A stretch of 10,503 nt of DNA from Candidatus Hydrogenedentota bacterium (GTDB lineage: Bacteria > Hydrogenedentota > Hydrogenedentia > Hydrogenedentiales > CAITNO01): contig CAIXUF010001250.1 of assembly GCA_903922535.1 (NCBI GenBank), forward strand, positions 1 to 10,503, in the 5' to 3' direction. Made by a program: the position numbers and the translations under genes. The notes under the pieces are model-generated. The model was given only the letters and a program-made list of their open reading frames with translations, was not told the origin of the DNA and did no database searches. This document shows positions 1 to 5,676 of the stretch, in pieces; position 1 is the first letter of the stretch, and every line of letters starts with the position of its first letter.

Positions 1-59
1 AGACATTCTTGTCTGCCGATTTGAATTCACGACAAGGAAGGCAGACAAGAATGTCTGCC
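1..59. repeat. Inverted pair of 20-bp hairpin repeats
   Basis: The unit at 40-59 is GGCAGACA-AGAA-TGTCTGCC, a perfect 8-bp stem with a 4-base loop. Positions 1-17 carry the same unit in reverse orientation (loop TTCT), cut off by the window edge. The two units therefore also form a perfect 17-bp inverted repeat (1-17 against 40-56) separated by 22 bases. Each copy can fold alone, or the two can pair with each other. This is the architecture of small intergenic palindromic elements (REP- or MITE-like). It could also serve as a bidirectional terminator for a gene to the left, but no T-tract follows. No coding function is seen. Confidence 0.8.
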
Positions 60-147
60 CCACACTGCATCTGTCAACTTGTGGTCGGGACAGGACAAAG
101 AACGGAAAGGGATGGGGAATGGGCCGGATCATGCCGGATGCGCGACC

Positions 148-1578
148 ATGACCAAGACACCCGAAACAGAGAACTCCGGTTCCGTCGGCATGCTTAACGG
201 CGGGTTGCTGCCGCGCCTGGGCCTGTTCACGGCGATTATGATCATCATGGGCAACCTGATCGGTTCGGGCGTGTTCAAAAAGGCCGCGCCCATGGCCGAC
301 GCGGTGCAGTCGCCGGGGCTGGTGCTGGCCTGCTGGGGGATTGCGGGGGTCATATCGCTGATGGGGGCGCTTTGCAACGCCGAGGTGGCGGGCATGATCG
401 CCGATTCCGGGGGCCAGTACTCCTATTTCAAGCGGATGTACGGCCGGGCCTTCGCGTTCCTGTACGGCTGGACCGGTTTCGTCGTGATTCAGAGCGCGTC
501 CATCGGCTCCATCGCCTACGTCTTCGGCCAGTCGGCCAATTCGCTGTTCGCGTTTCCGCGGCTTGACCCGACCTGGGAGGCCCTGTCCGTTTTCGGTATC
601 TTCTACCCCTTTGACAATCTCGGCGTGAAGCTGTTCACCATTTTGACCATTTGGCTCATCACCATGGCGAACTATGCGGGCGTCATTTTCGGGGGCCTCA
701 TCGCCAGCCTGTCGTCGGCGCTGAAGATTCTGGGCATCGTTGTCGTCGCCGTCTTGGGGTTGATGTGGGCGGGGGGCACCTACGGAAACCTGAGCCCCGT
801 GCTCGCCAATCCGGACGCGCACTATGCGACGCCGTTGGGGCTTTTCGGCGCCCTGTTTGCCGCCATGCTCGGCGCGTTCTGGGCCTACGACGGTTGGATA
901 AACCTTGCCTTCCTTGGCGCGGAGATTCGCAGACCGCACCGCAACATCCCGCTGGCCCTGGGCATCGGCGTTGCGGGCGCGATGGCCGTGTACCTGCTCG
1001 TGAACATTGCCTTTCTGCACGTGATGTCCGTGGACGAGATGCGCGGGCTCGTCAAGAGCGGGAACAGCATTGTCGGCGTCGAGGTGATGCGCAAGGCCTA
1101 CGGCGGACGCGCGGCCGAATTTGTCGCCCTGCTGATCCTGCTGTCCACTTTCGGCGCGACCAACTGCTCGCTCATGCAGCCGTCGCGGATGTACTTCGCC
1201 ATGGCCCGCGACGGGCTCTTCTTCAAATCCGCGGGAAAATGCCACCCCAAACACCATACCCCTTCGACCTCGCTGATTATCCAGGCCGCCTGGACCTCGG
1301 TGCTCCTCCTGAGCGGCACCTTTGACCAGTTGACCGACATGGTTGTCTTTGCGGGATTCCTGTTCTACAGCGCGAGCGCCTTCGGTGTTTTCGTGCTGCG
1401 ACGCACCATGAGAGACGCCCCGCGACCCTACCGCGTCACTGGATATCCCGTGCTGCCGGCGATTTTTGTGATCTTCTGTCTCGTGCTCGTCGTCGTCACC
1501 ATCATTGAGCGTCCCCGTGACGCGGGCCTCGGCCTGGCGCTCATTCTTGCGGGCCTGCCCTTCTACCACCGCTGGTGA
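148..1578 (+). CDS. APC-superfamily amino-acid permease (LAT/SLC7-like)
   Basis: Inner-membrane amino-acid transporter of about 12 membrane segments, probably an exchanger or proton-coupled uptake system; the substrate cannot be read from sequence. With the ATG at 148 the protein has 476 residues, normal for the family. Visible family marks are GSGVF (39-43) in the unwound part of TM1, which contacts the substrate backbone in APC proteins; FWAYDGW (244-250) in TM6, followed by GAEI (257-260) and RRPHRNIPLA (261-270), matching the 'E-x-x-x-P-x-R-N-I-P' stretch of the LAT group; and SRMYFAMARDGLFF (346-359) in the loop after TM8. The C-terminus is hydrophobic to the last residues and not truncated. 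The start is uncertain: in-frame alternatives are ATG 112 (GGAAAGG only one base upstream, too close), ATG 190 and TTG 79, and none has a well-placed Shine-Dalgarno. It stands alone, separated by about 300 bases of repeats from the next gene. Confidence 0.9.
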   Translation: MTKTPETENSGSVGMLNGGLLPRLGLFTAIMIIMGNLIGSGVFKKAAPMADAVQSPGLVLACWGIAGVISLMGALCNAEVAGMIADSGGQYSYFKRMYGRAFAFLYGWTGFVVIQSASIGSIAYVFGQSANSLFAFPRLDPTWEALSVFGIFYPFDNLGVKLFTILTIWLITMANYAGVIFGGLIASLSSALKILGIVVVAVLGLMWAGGTYGNLSPVLANPDAHYATPLGLFGALFAAMLGAFWAYDGWINLAFLGAEIRRPHRNIPLALGIGVAGAMAVYLLVNIAFLHVMSVDEMRGLVKSGNSIVGVEVMRKAYGGRAAEFVALLILLSTFGATNCSLMQPSRMYFAMARDGLFFKSAGKCHPKHHTPSTSLIIQAAWTSVLLLSGTFDQLTDMVVFAGFLFYSASAFGVFVLRRTMRDAPRPYRVTGYPVLPAIFVIFCLVLVVVTIIERPRDAGLGLALILAGLPFYHRW

Positions 1579-1602
1579 AAGAACGGGGACAGCCTCCAGT
1601 AG

Positions 1603-1639
1603 GGTGCGTGAAGTTTTGCGCAGCAAAACGGAACGCACC
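1603..1639. repeat. Two-tier hairpin, possible terminator of the permease gene
   Basis: The outer stem GGTGCGT (1603-1609) pairs with ACGCACC (1633-1639). A symmetric 3x3 internal loop (GAA/GGA) follows, then the inner stem GTTTTGC (1613-1619) pairs with GCAAAAC (1623-1629) across a GCA loop. All 14 stem pairs are perfect. It begins 24 bases after the permease stop and could block transcription. It is followed only by GTCTTAG rather than a real T-tract, so a dispersed palindromic repeat is equally likely. Confidence 0.6.
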
Positions 1640-1698
1640 GTCTTAGACCATGTGAAGCCACGCGGAAGCAGCCACCACGCCTGGTTCAACAAGAAGAA

Positions 1699-1716
1699 GT
1701 CGGCAGGGATGCCGAC
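1699..1716. repeat. Short hairpin repeat with 4-base purine loop
   Basis: GTCGGCA (1699-1705) and TGCCGAC (1710-1716) form a perfect 7-bp stem around a GGGA loop. The plan (GC-rich 7-8 bp stem, 4-base purine loop, GGCA/TGCC core) matches the element at 40-59, though the stem sequence differs. It may be another member of the same class of small intergenic palindromes. Confidence 0.55.
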
Positions 1717-1788
1717 GCTCCCAGTCATGACACTGCGCTCCGCTCCGCTTCGGGACACGCCCTGCGGTACAGTCAACGGTCAACTGCC

Positions 1789-1811
1789 CTTGTCAACCGC
1801 CCTTTGACAAG
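1789..1811. promoter_or_regulatory. Inverted repeat overlapping the -35 box
   Basis: CTTGTCAA (1789-1796) and TTGACAAG (1804-1811) are perfect 8-bp inverted arms with a 7-base spacer. The right arm contains the whole -35 hexamer of the promoter at 1804-1833. An inverted repeat over a -35 box is a common place for a repressor site, but no regulator is identified. The intact parA promoter lacks the left arm, so this arrangement is specific to the upstream copy and may be chance. Confidence 0.35.
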
Positions 1812-1833
1812 CCCTTCGGGACCGCCGTATCAT
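1804..1833 (+). promoter_or_regulatory. Sigma70-type promoter for the SGNH/TPR gene (copied from parA)
   Basis: TTGACA (1804-1809, consensus -35), 18-bp spacer, TATCAT (1828-1833, good -10). The ATG at 1881 is 48 bases below the -10. Both hexamers are identical to those before parA at 4840-4869 although the spacer between them has changed at about four positions, which suggests the copy still works as a promoter. Confidence 0.7.
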
Positions 1834-1868
1834 AAGCGTTCTGTGCGTGACTCCCAGGGTGTTTTCAT

Positions 1869-1879
1869 ATTGGACCAAT
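1869..1879. promoter_or_regulatory. 11-bp palindrome just before the start codon (upstream copy)
   Basis: ATTGG-A-CCAAT is a perfect 5-1-5 palindrome ending one base before ATG 1881, where a Shine-Dalgarno is normally found. No GGAGG-like sequence is present. The same 11 bases are unchanged in front of parA. It could be a protein-binding site or simply a conserved unusual leader; its role is not known. Confidence 0.45.
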
Positions 1880-1880
1880 T

Positions 1881-4769
1881 ATGAGCCGTGTCATCGCGAC
1901 AACCAACCATAAGGACGGTGTCGGAAAGACTGCCACCGCCGTGAATCTCGCCGACTGCCTGAATGGGGCAGGCGTGCGGGGCCGCGGATGGAGACTGTTT
2001 GTCGCCTGGGTGATCGTGCCGCCGCTTTTGCTTTGCATGGCGGAAATGGGTTTGCGTCTGGCCGGTTATGGTGTTTCCACGAAACTGTTTGTCGCACGGG
2101 AACTGAGGGGTGAAACCGTATGCATGCCCAATCGCGTTTTCTTCCAGCAGTTCTATACAGGGCCCATCGAAGGACCACCCCAAGAGTTTACGATGCCGGC
2201 GGCAAAGCCCCCGGACACCTACCGGGTGTTTGTTTTTGGAAGTTCCGCAGCGGAAGGTTGGCCAGCGCCGGACTTCTCGTTTTCGCGCATACTCGAGACG
2301 ATGTTGCACACCGACCAGCACGGGAAGAAAACGGAAATCTACAGACTGGCCTTGTCCGCCGCCAACTCACACGTTATGCGGGCTGCGGCAAAGGCCTGCG
2401 CGGCGTATCAGCCCGATCTCTTTCTGATATACATGGGCAACAATGAATTGTGCGGTTCCGTTACACAAACCATGGGTTGGGACTGGCTTCCCTCTTCGGT
2501 GGCCCTGCCCATGCTCCATCTGGGCATCGCGCTGAACGATTTGAGACTCGTCCAGATGCTGCACGGCATCACGAAGCTTGACTTTGACCGTCTTCCCGAT
2601 GGGTCAGAATGCGTTTCTGAGCCGGAACAAAACTACCAGTATTATCAGGCCAACGTGAACGACATGTGCAAATTCGCGAAGGCGGCGGGCGCTCAAGTCA
2701 TTCTGTGCACGGTGGGAACGCGGTTGCGTGAATTCGAGCCGTGTGAAATACGCGCGGCCGCTCTCGATTCAAAGGCGGCGCAAGAGCGGGATGACGCTTA
2801 TGGTGCCGGGAACCGGCTGAGAGAGCAGGGACAGTTTCAGGAGGCTCTGGCCGCCTACACCCACGCCGCGGGCATTGACAGCGGCCACGCCGGGCTCGCT
2901 TACGGAATCGCCTGCTGTCACTATGCGCTTGGCGAATATGCCGATGCGCGGTCATGGTTCGTCCGCGCGCGCGAATTGGACAAAAGGGGGGACGTTCGCG
3001 GCGCCGGAACTCGCATAAACGCGATTCTTCGCGAAACTGCCGCGGCCCGCGCCCGCGACGGTGTCCACTTGGCGGATGTTGTGCAAGCGCTTGCCGATGC
3101 CAGTCCCCACGGCATTGAGGGTCCTGAACTCTTTCTGGATACGATGCATCTCACGTTCGAGGGAAACTATGTCCTTGCCCGGTCCGTCCTGGAGACACTG
3201 GCCCGGATGGAGCCCCGTTTGGGTGCCCAAGGTTCCTCGCTGCCCATGGAAGAATGCCGGTTGCGGCTGGCGATGACCGAACCCGATCTTCGGGATCAAC
3301 TGGCGTTGATTAGAAAATGCTACGTTGAACGTATAGGACTCCCGACCAAAGACTCTCTCGACCGCCAGATTGCCGACCTCGACGCCCAGATCGGCCCGCG
3401 CGCCGATGATATGCGGCTGGATGCCTGCCGCAAGGCGTCGCAAATCGATCCCCAAAACGAGGTGGTCCGGGTCAGGTATGTCCAGACGCTCATGGACAAG
3501 GGGGACGCGGCCGATGCCCTGGAACAGGCAAAGATTCTGGTTGCCGATTTCCCAAACTCGTGGGAAGCCCTCCGTCTTCTGTCCAATTCGTACGCCACGA
3601 CGGGGGACAGGAGGCGGGCAATCGAAGCCATACGTCAACTCCTGGCTTGGCAGCCCGGTGATGCGCGGGCATACTTGTCGCTGGGGGAACTCCTTTACGA
3701 AGAGGGCCAGTTGGAAGCCGCCTTGGACACCTTCCGCACTTCGACCAATCTGTGGCCCACTGCATGGGCGCACCAGAAGACCGCGCTTTTGCTGCTTAAA
3801 TTGGGCAACCTCTCCGGTGCCGTCAAAGCATACCACCGCGGTTTGGAATTGAAGCCCGGTAATTTTGACTTCTTCGAAGAATTCATGCTTGCCCTGTGTG
3901 ATGCAGGCCGTGAAACGGAAGCCGGGAGGGAAATCGGGCGCTGGCACCCAACAAACGGTGATCAGATGAGCAAAATGGCTGTCCTTTATGAAAAGGCCGG
4001 CCAAACGCAGGACGCGCTGCAACTGCTCGAATCGCGAGTTATTTCCTCCGGGGGAGATGCCGGGAGTTGTACCGGTCTGGAACAGTTCCTCCAAAGAAAC
4101 GCCTCCACGGTTTTGGCCCCCGCCGTGTGGGGGAGAATCGCCGAAAAGACGCCCTCCGACCAAGTGTGGATGGCCTACGAGCGCTGTTTGGGGGAGGGCG
4201 ATCCCGAAAAGCACCTGTTTGTGCTGCGCCAACTGCTTCAAATCATGCCGGGCAACCTCTATTACGGTTTCAAGCTCCAGGGCCTTCTTGACGACAGGGC
4301 CGGGCGGCTGGAAGCCGCGGGAGACCTGCCGGGCGCGGTGGACACCTACTTGGAAGCAATCCCCCTTAATGCGCAGAACAAACAGCCGGTTCTGCGTTTG
4401 GAAGAAGCCCTGTCCAAAAGCGTCCTTTCCGAACGTCGGAAGATCTGGGAAAAGGCATGGAAGGACAACCCTGGCAACGCGCTTGTGGCCGCGCTTTGCG
4501 GCTCCGCCCGCGAAGCTACGGGTGATGTTGACGGGGCAAAAGAGGTTCTGGCCGCATGCCAACTTCTTGACCCGGGAGACTGGCATCTCTGCGAGCTTGC
4601 GGCCAATGCCCTTGCGGATGCAGGGGCTTGGAATGACGCCGCCGGCGCGTATGAACGCGCGCTCGTGTTGAACCCCAAGTTGGAATACCTGCGCAGCCGA
4701 CTTGAAGGAGCCAGAAAATTCGACGCGGACTGCTTCGCCCTGCAGGACAACGGAACGATCCCGTTCTGA
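1881..4769 (+). CDS. Membrane-anchored SGNH/GDSL-like protein with TPR array; ParA-derived N-terminal extension
   Basis: A 962-residue protein in four parts. Residues 1-27 are a decayed copy of the ParA N-terminus with a broken Walker A. Residues 38-63 are a single membrane anchor, preceded by RGRGWR and ending in the 'E-x-x-L-R-L-A-G-Y' style seen in many exported SGNH proteins. Residues 114-440 form an SGNH/GDSL-like domain: block I GSSAAEG (120-126, candidate nucleophile Ser122), block III MGNNE (185-189, Asn188) and block V DTMH (420-423, Asp and His); the oxyanion Gly of block II is not obvious. Two TPR motifs (about 304-366) lie between blocks III and V. Residues about 500-945 are a TPR superhelix. 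The catalytic part is probably outside the inner membrane; substrate and reaction are unknown, and the changed block II leaves activity open. The true start may be ATG 1881 (fusion) or the in-frame GTG 1974 (931 residues), which would give a clean membrane anchor beginning VRGRGWRLF. Third codon positions look less GC-rich than in parB or serS, suggesting a different history. Confidence 0.85.
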   Translation: MSRVIATTNHKDGVGKTATAVNLADCLNGAGVRGRGWRLFVAWVIVPPLLLCMAEMGLRLAGYGVSTKLFVARELRGETVCMPNRVFFQQFYTGPIEGPPQEFTMPAAKPPDTYRVFVFGSSAAEGWPAPDFSFSRILETMLHTDQHGKKTEIYRLALSAANSHVMRAAAKACAAYQPDLFLIYMGNNELCGSVTQTMGWDWLPSSVALPMLHLGIALNDLRLVQMLHGITKLDFDRLPDGSECVSEPEQNYQYYQANVNDMCKFAKAAGAQVILCTVGTRLREFEPCEIRAAALDSKAAQERDDAYGAGNRLREQGQFQEALAAYTHAAGIDSGHAGLAYGIACCHYALGEYADARSWFVRARELDKRGDVRGAGTRINAILRETAAARARDGVHLADVVQALADASPHGIEGPELFLDTMHLTFEGNYVLARSVLETLARMEPRLGAQGSSLPMEECRLRLAMTEPDLRDQLALIRKCYVERIGLPTKDSLDRQIADLDAQIGPRADDMRLDACRKASQIDPQNEVVRVRYVQTLMDKGDAADALEQAKILVADFPNSWEALRLLSNSYATTGDRRRAIEAIRQLLAWQPGDARAYLSLGELLYEEGQLEAALDTFRTSTNLWPTAWAHQKTALLLLKLGNLSGAVKAYHRGLELKPGNFDFFEEFMLALCDAGRETEAGREIGRWHPTNGDQMSKMAVLYEKAGQTQDALQLLESRVISSGGDAGSCTGLEQFLQRNASTVLAPAVWGRIAEKTPSDQVWMAYERCLGEGDPEKHLFVLRQLLQIMPGNLYYGFKLQGLLDDRAGRLEAAGDLPGAVDTYLEAIPLNAQNKQPVLRLEEALSKSVLSERRKIWEKAWKDNPGNALVAALCGSAREATGDVDGAKEVLAACQLLDPGDWHLCELAANALADAGAWNDAAGAYERALVLNPKLEYLRSRLEGARKFDADCFALQDNGTIPF

Positions 4770-4810
4770 ACGCAGTCGGGTCCATCTGTCCAGAATCGCA
4801 CCTGCCAGCA

Positions 4811-4835
4811 AAGCGCCAACCACAAGCGCCAACCA
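4811..4835. repeat. Tandem 12-bp direct repeat upstream of the parA -35
   Basis: AAGCGCCAACCA occurs twice, at 4811-4822 and 4824-4835, one base apart. The second copy ends four bases before the parA -35 hexamer. It may be an activator or repressor site or a chance slippage product. It is not present in this form before the copied promoter at 1804. Confidence 0.45.
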
Positions 4836-4839
4836 GTCT

Positions 4840-4869
4840 TTGACAACCCCGCCAGGACCGCCGTATCAT
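4840..4869 (+). promoter_or_regulatory. Sigma70-type promoter of the parAB-serS-sirtuin unit
   Basis: TTGACA (4840-4845), 18-bp spacer, TATCAT (4864-4869). The parA ATG lies 49 bases below the -10. No terminator-like hairpin is seen between the SGNH/TPR stop at 4769 and this promoter, so readthrough from the upstream gene could add to parAB transcription. The downstream genes are separated by 24 bases at most and have no promoter of their own that I can see. Confidence 0.7.
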
Positions 4870-4905
4870 AGACGTTCTGTGCGGATTCCCCCGGATGTTT
4901 TCATT

Positions 4906-4916
4906 ATTGGACCAAT
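4906..4916. promoter_or_regulatory. 11-bp palindrome just before the parA start
   Basis: ATTGG-A-CCAAT again, ending one base before ATG 4918 and identical to 1869-1879. parA has no Shine-Dalgarno-like sequence at the usual spacing, so this palindrome occupies the ribosome-binding region. Candidate explanations are an operator, for example for ParA-type autorepression, or a structure-free leader used for non-SD initiation. Confidence 0.45.
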
Positions 4917-4917
4917 C

Positions 4918-5676
4918 ATGAGCCGTGTCATTGCGATAGCGAACCAGAAGGGCGGTGTTGGAAAGACCACCACCGCCGTGAATCTTGCCGCCTGCCTGGC
5001 CGCGGCGGACAAGCGGGTGCTGCTGGTCGACCTCGACCCGCAGGGCAACGCCTCGCAGGGGGTGGGCATTGACAAGTCCGCCGCGGAGCACACCGTCTAT
5101 GACGCACTGGTCAACGGCACGCCCGCCGTGGAGGCGGTGCTGCCGACGGACACGCCAAACCTGTGGCTGCTGGCGTCAACCCGCGACCTGGTCGGCGCCG
5201 AGGTGGAACTGGTCGAGGCGGAAGGCCGCGAATTCCGCCTGCGCGAGGCGCTTGCGCCCCTGCGCGAAGCCTACGACTTCATCTTCATAGACTGCCCGCC
5301 GTCGCTTGGGCTGCTGACGCTGAACAGTCTGGCCGCGGCCGACGCCGTTATCATCACGCTCCAATGCGAGTATTACGCGCTGGAGGGGCTGGCGGAACTG
5401 CTCAACACCGTGGTGCTGGTGCGCGGCCATTTCAACCCCACCCTCGCGGTCACGGGGGTCGTGCTGACGATGTACCAGCACACGAACCTCTCCAGGCAGG
5501 TGGTCGACGACGTGCGTGCCCACCTGGGCGAGAAGGTTTTCGAAACCGTCATTCCCCGAAACGTGAGCCTCAGCGAGGCGCCCAGTTTCGGACAGCCGAT
5601 TATCTATTACGATCTCAAATCCACCGGGGCCCAAGCCTACATGGCCCTGGCGCGCGAGGTGATCGCCCGTGGCTGA
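4918..5676 (+). CDS. Chromosome-partitioning ATPase ParA (Soj family)
   Basis: Deviant Walker A ATPase that dimerises on the nucleoid with ATP and is stimulated by ParB to move or orient chromosome origins. The 252-residue length is typical of chromosomal Soj-type ParA without an N-terminal DNA-binding domain. Visible motifs are KGGVGKTT (11-18) with signature Lys11 and Lys16; the A' box VLLVDLDPQGN (34-44) with Asp38 and Asp40; and Walker B FIFIDCPPS (131-139) with Asp135. The C-terminal PRNVSLSEAPSFGQPI stretch (213-228) is characteristic of Soj proteins. The start is fixed by the canonical MSRVIAIANQ opening, despite the lack of a Shine-Dalgarno. It overlaps parB by 8 bp, implying translational coupling. 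Its first 27 codons and promoter are duplicated upstream at 1794-1961; this copy is intact. Confidence 0.97.
   Translation: MSRVIAIANQKGGVGKTTTAVNLAACLAAADKRVLLVDLDPQGNASQGVGIDKSAAEHTVYDALVNGTPAVEAVLPTDTPNLWLLASTRDLVGAEVELVEAEGREFRLREALAPLREAYDFIFIDCPPSLGLLTLNSLAAADAVIITLQCEYYALEGLAELLNTVVLVRGHFNPTLAVTGVVLTMYQHTNLSRQVVDDVRAHLGEKVFETVIPRNVSLSEAPSFGQPIIYYDLKSTGAQAYMALAREVIARG
5656..5663 (+). promoter_or_regulatory. Ribosome-binding site of parB inside parA
   Basis: GAGGTGAT lies 5 bases before the GTG at 5669, within the last codons of parA. It is a strong Shine-Dalgarno match and decides the GTG start of parB (product beginning MADQKKKLGRGLG). It contrasts with parA, which has none. Confidence 0.8.

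Larger units (their letters stand above)
1579..1793. other. Repeat-rich non-coding spacer
   Basis: No credible gene is seen here. The stretch carries two compact hairpins (1603-1639 and 1699-1716, listed separately) and a GC-rich segment, 1731-1770, of low-complexity CGCTCC/CGCTTCGG character. Three GTCAAC hexamers begin at 1772, 1779 and 1792, directly ahead of the duplicated parA promoter. Short reading frames crossing it have no start signal or recognisable protein content. The composition resembles a landing zone for small palindromic elements, unlike the short, clean gaps in the parAB-serS-sirtuin unit. Confidence 0.6.
1794..1961 (+). repeat. Upstream copy of the parA promoter and 5' coding end
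   Basis: This segment aligns with 4830-4998 as a direct repeat. It includes the same -35 and -10 hexamers with the same 18-bp spacer, the same leader including TGTTTTCA and ATTGGACCAAT, and the first 27 codons of parA. By eye about 70 of 81 coding bases match (86 %) and about 80 % of the upstream bases, with one or two single-base indels in the leader. Similarity fades after codon 27 (CTG at 1959-1961). About six of the changed codons alter the amino acid, including the Walker A (KGGVGKTT has become KDGVGKTA), so the copy is no longer held to ParA function. The reading frame is still open and joins the SGNH/TPR gene. Confidence 0.9.
4830..4998 (+). repeat. Native copy of the duplicated parA promoter/5' region
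   Basis: This is the partner of 1794-1961. Here the sequence continues into a complete parA, so this is taken as the source copy. Together the two direct repeats bracket the SGNH/TPR gene, with a start-to-start distance of about 3036 bp. Confidence 0.9.

Noticed and set aside
1505..1807. Possible 100-codon gene from the permease end into the spacer
   Set aside because: It runs through the hairpin repeats, has no ribosome site and no protein-like content.
1881..1961. A second functional ParA
   Set aside because: Only about 27 codons are present, the Walker A is damaged, and the A' and Walker B motifs are absent downstream.
2952..4832. Long open frame (626 codons) on the minus strand opposite the SGNH/TPR gene
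   Set aside because: It is antisense to a gene with clear SGNH and TPR motifs, has no recognisable domain and reads as a GC-driven shadow frame.
4770..4917. parS site near parAB
   Set aside because: No sequence close to the GTTTCACGTGAAAC palindrome was found here or elsewhere in the window; the few ACGTG occurrences lack the flanking arms.
1794..4998. Insertion sequence with the repeats as its ends
   Set aside because: The repeats are direct, about 168 bp, contain the parA promoter, and no transposase or terminal inverted repeats lie between them.
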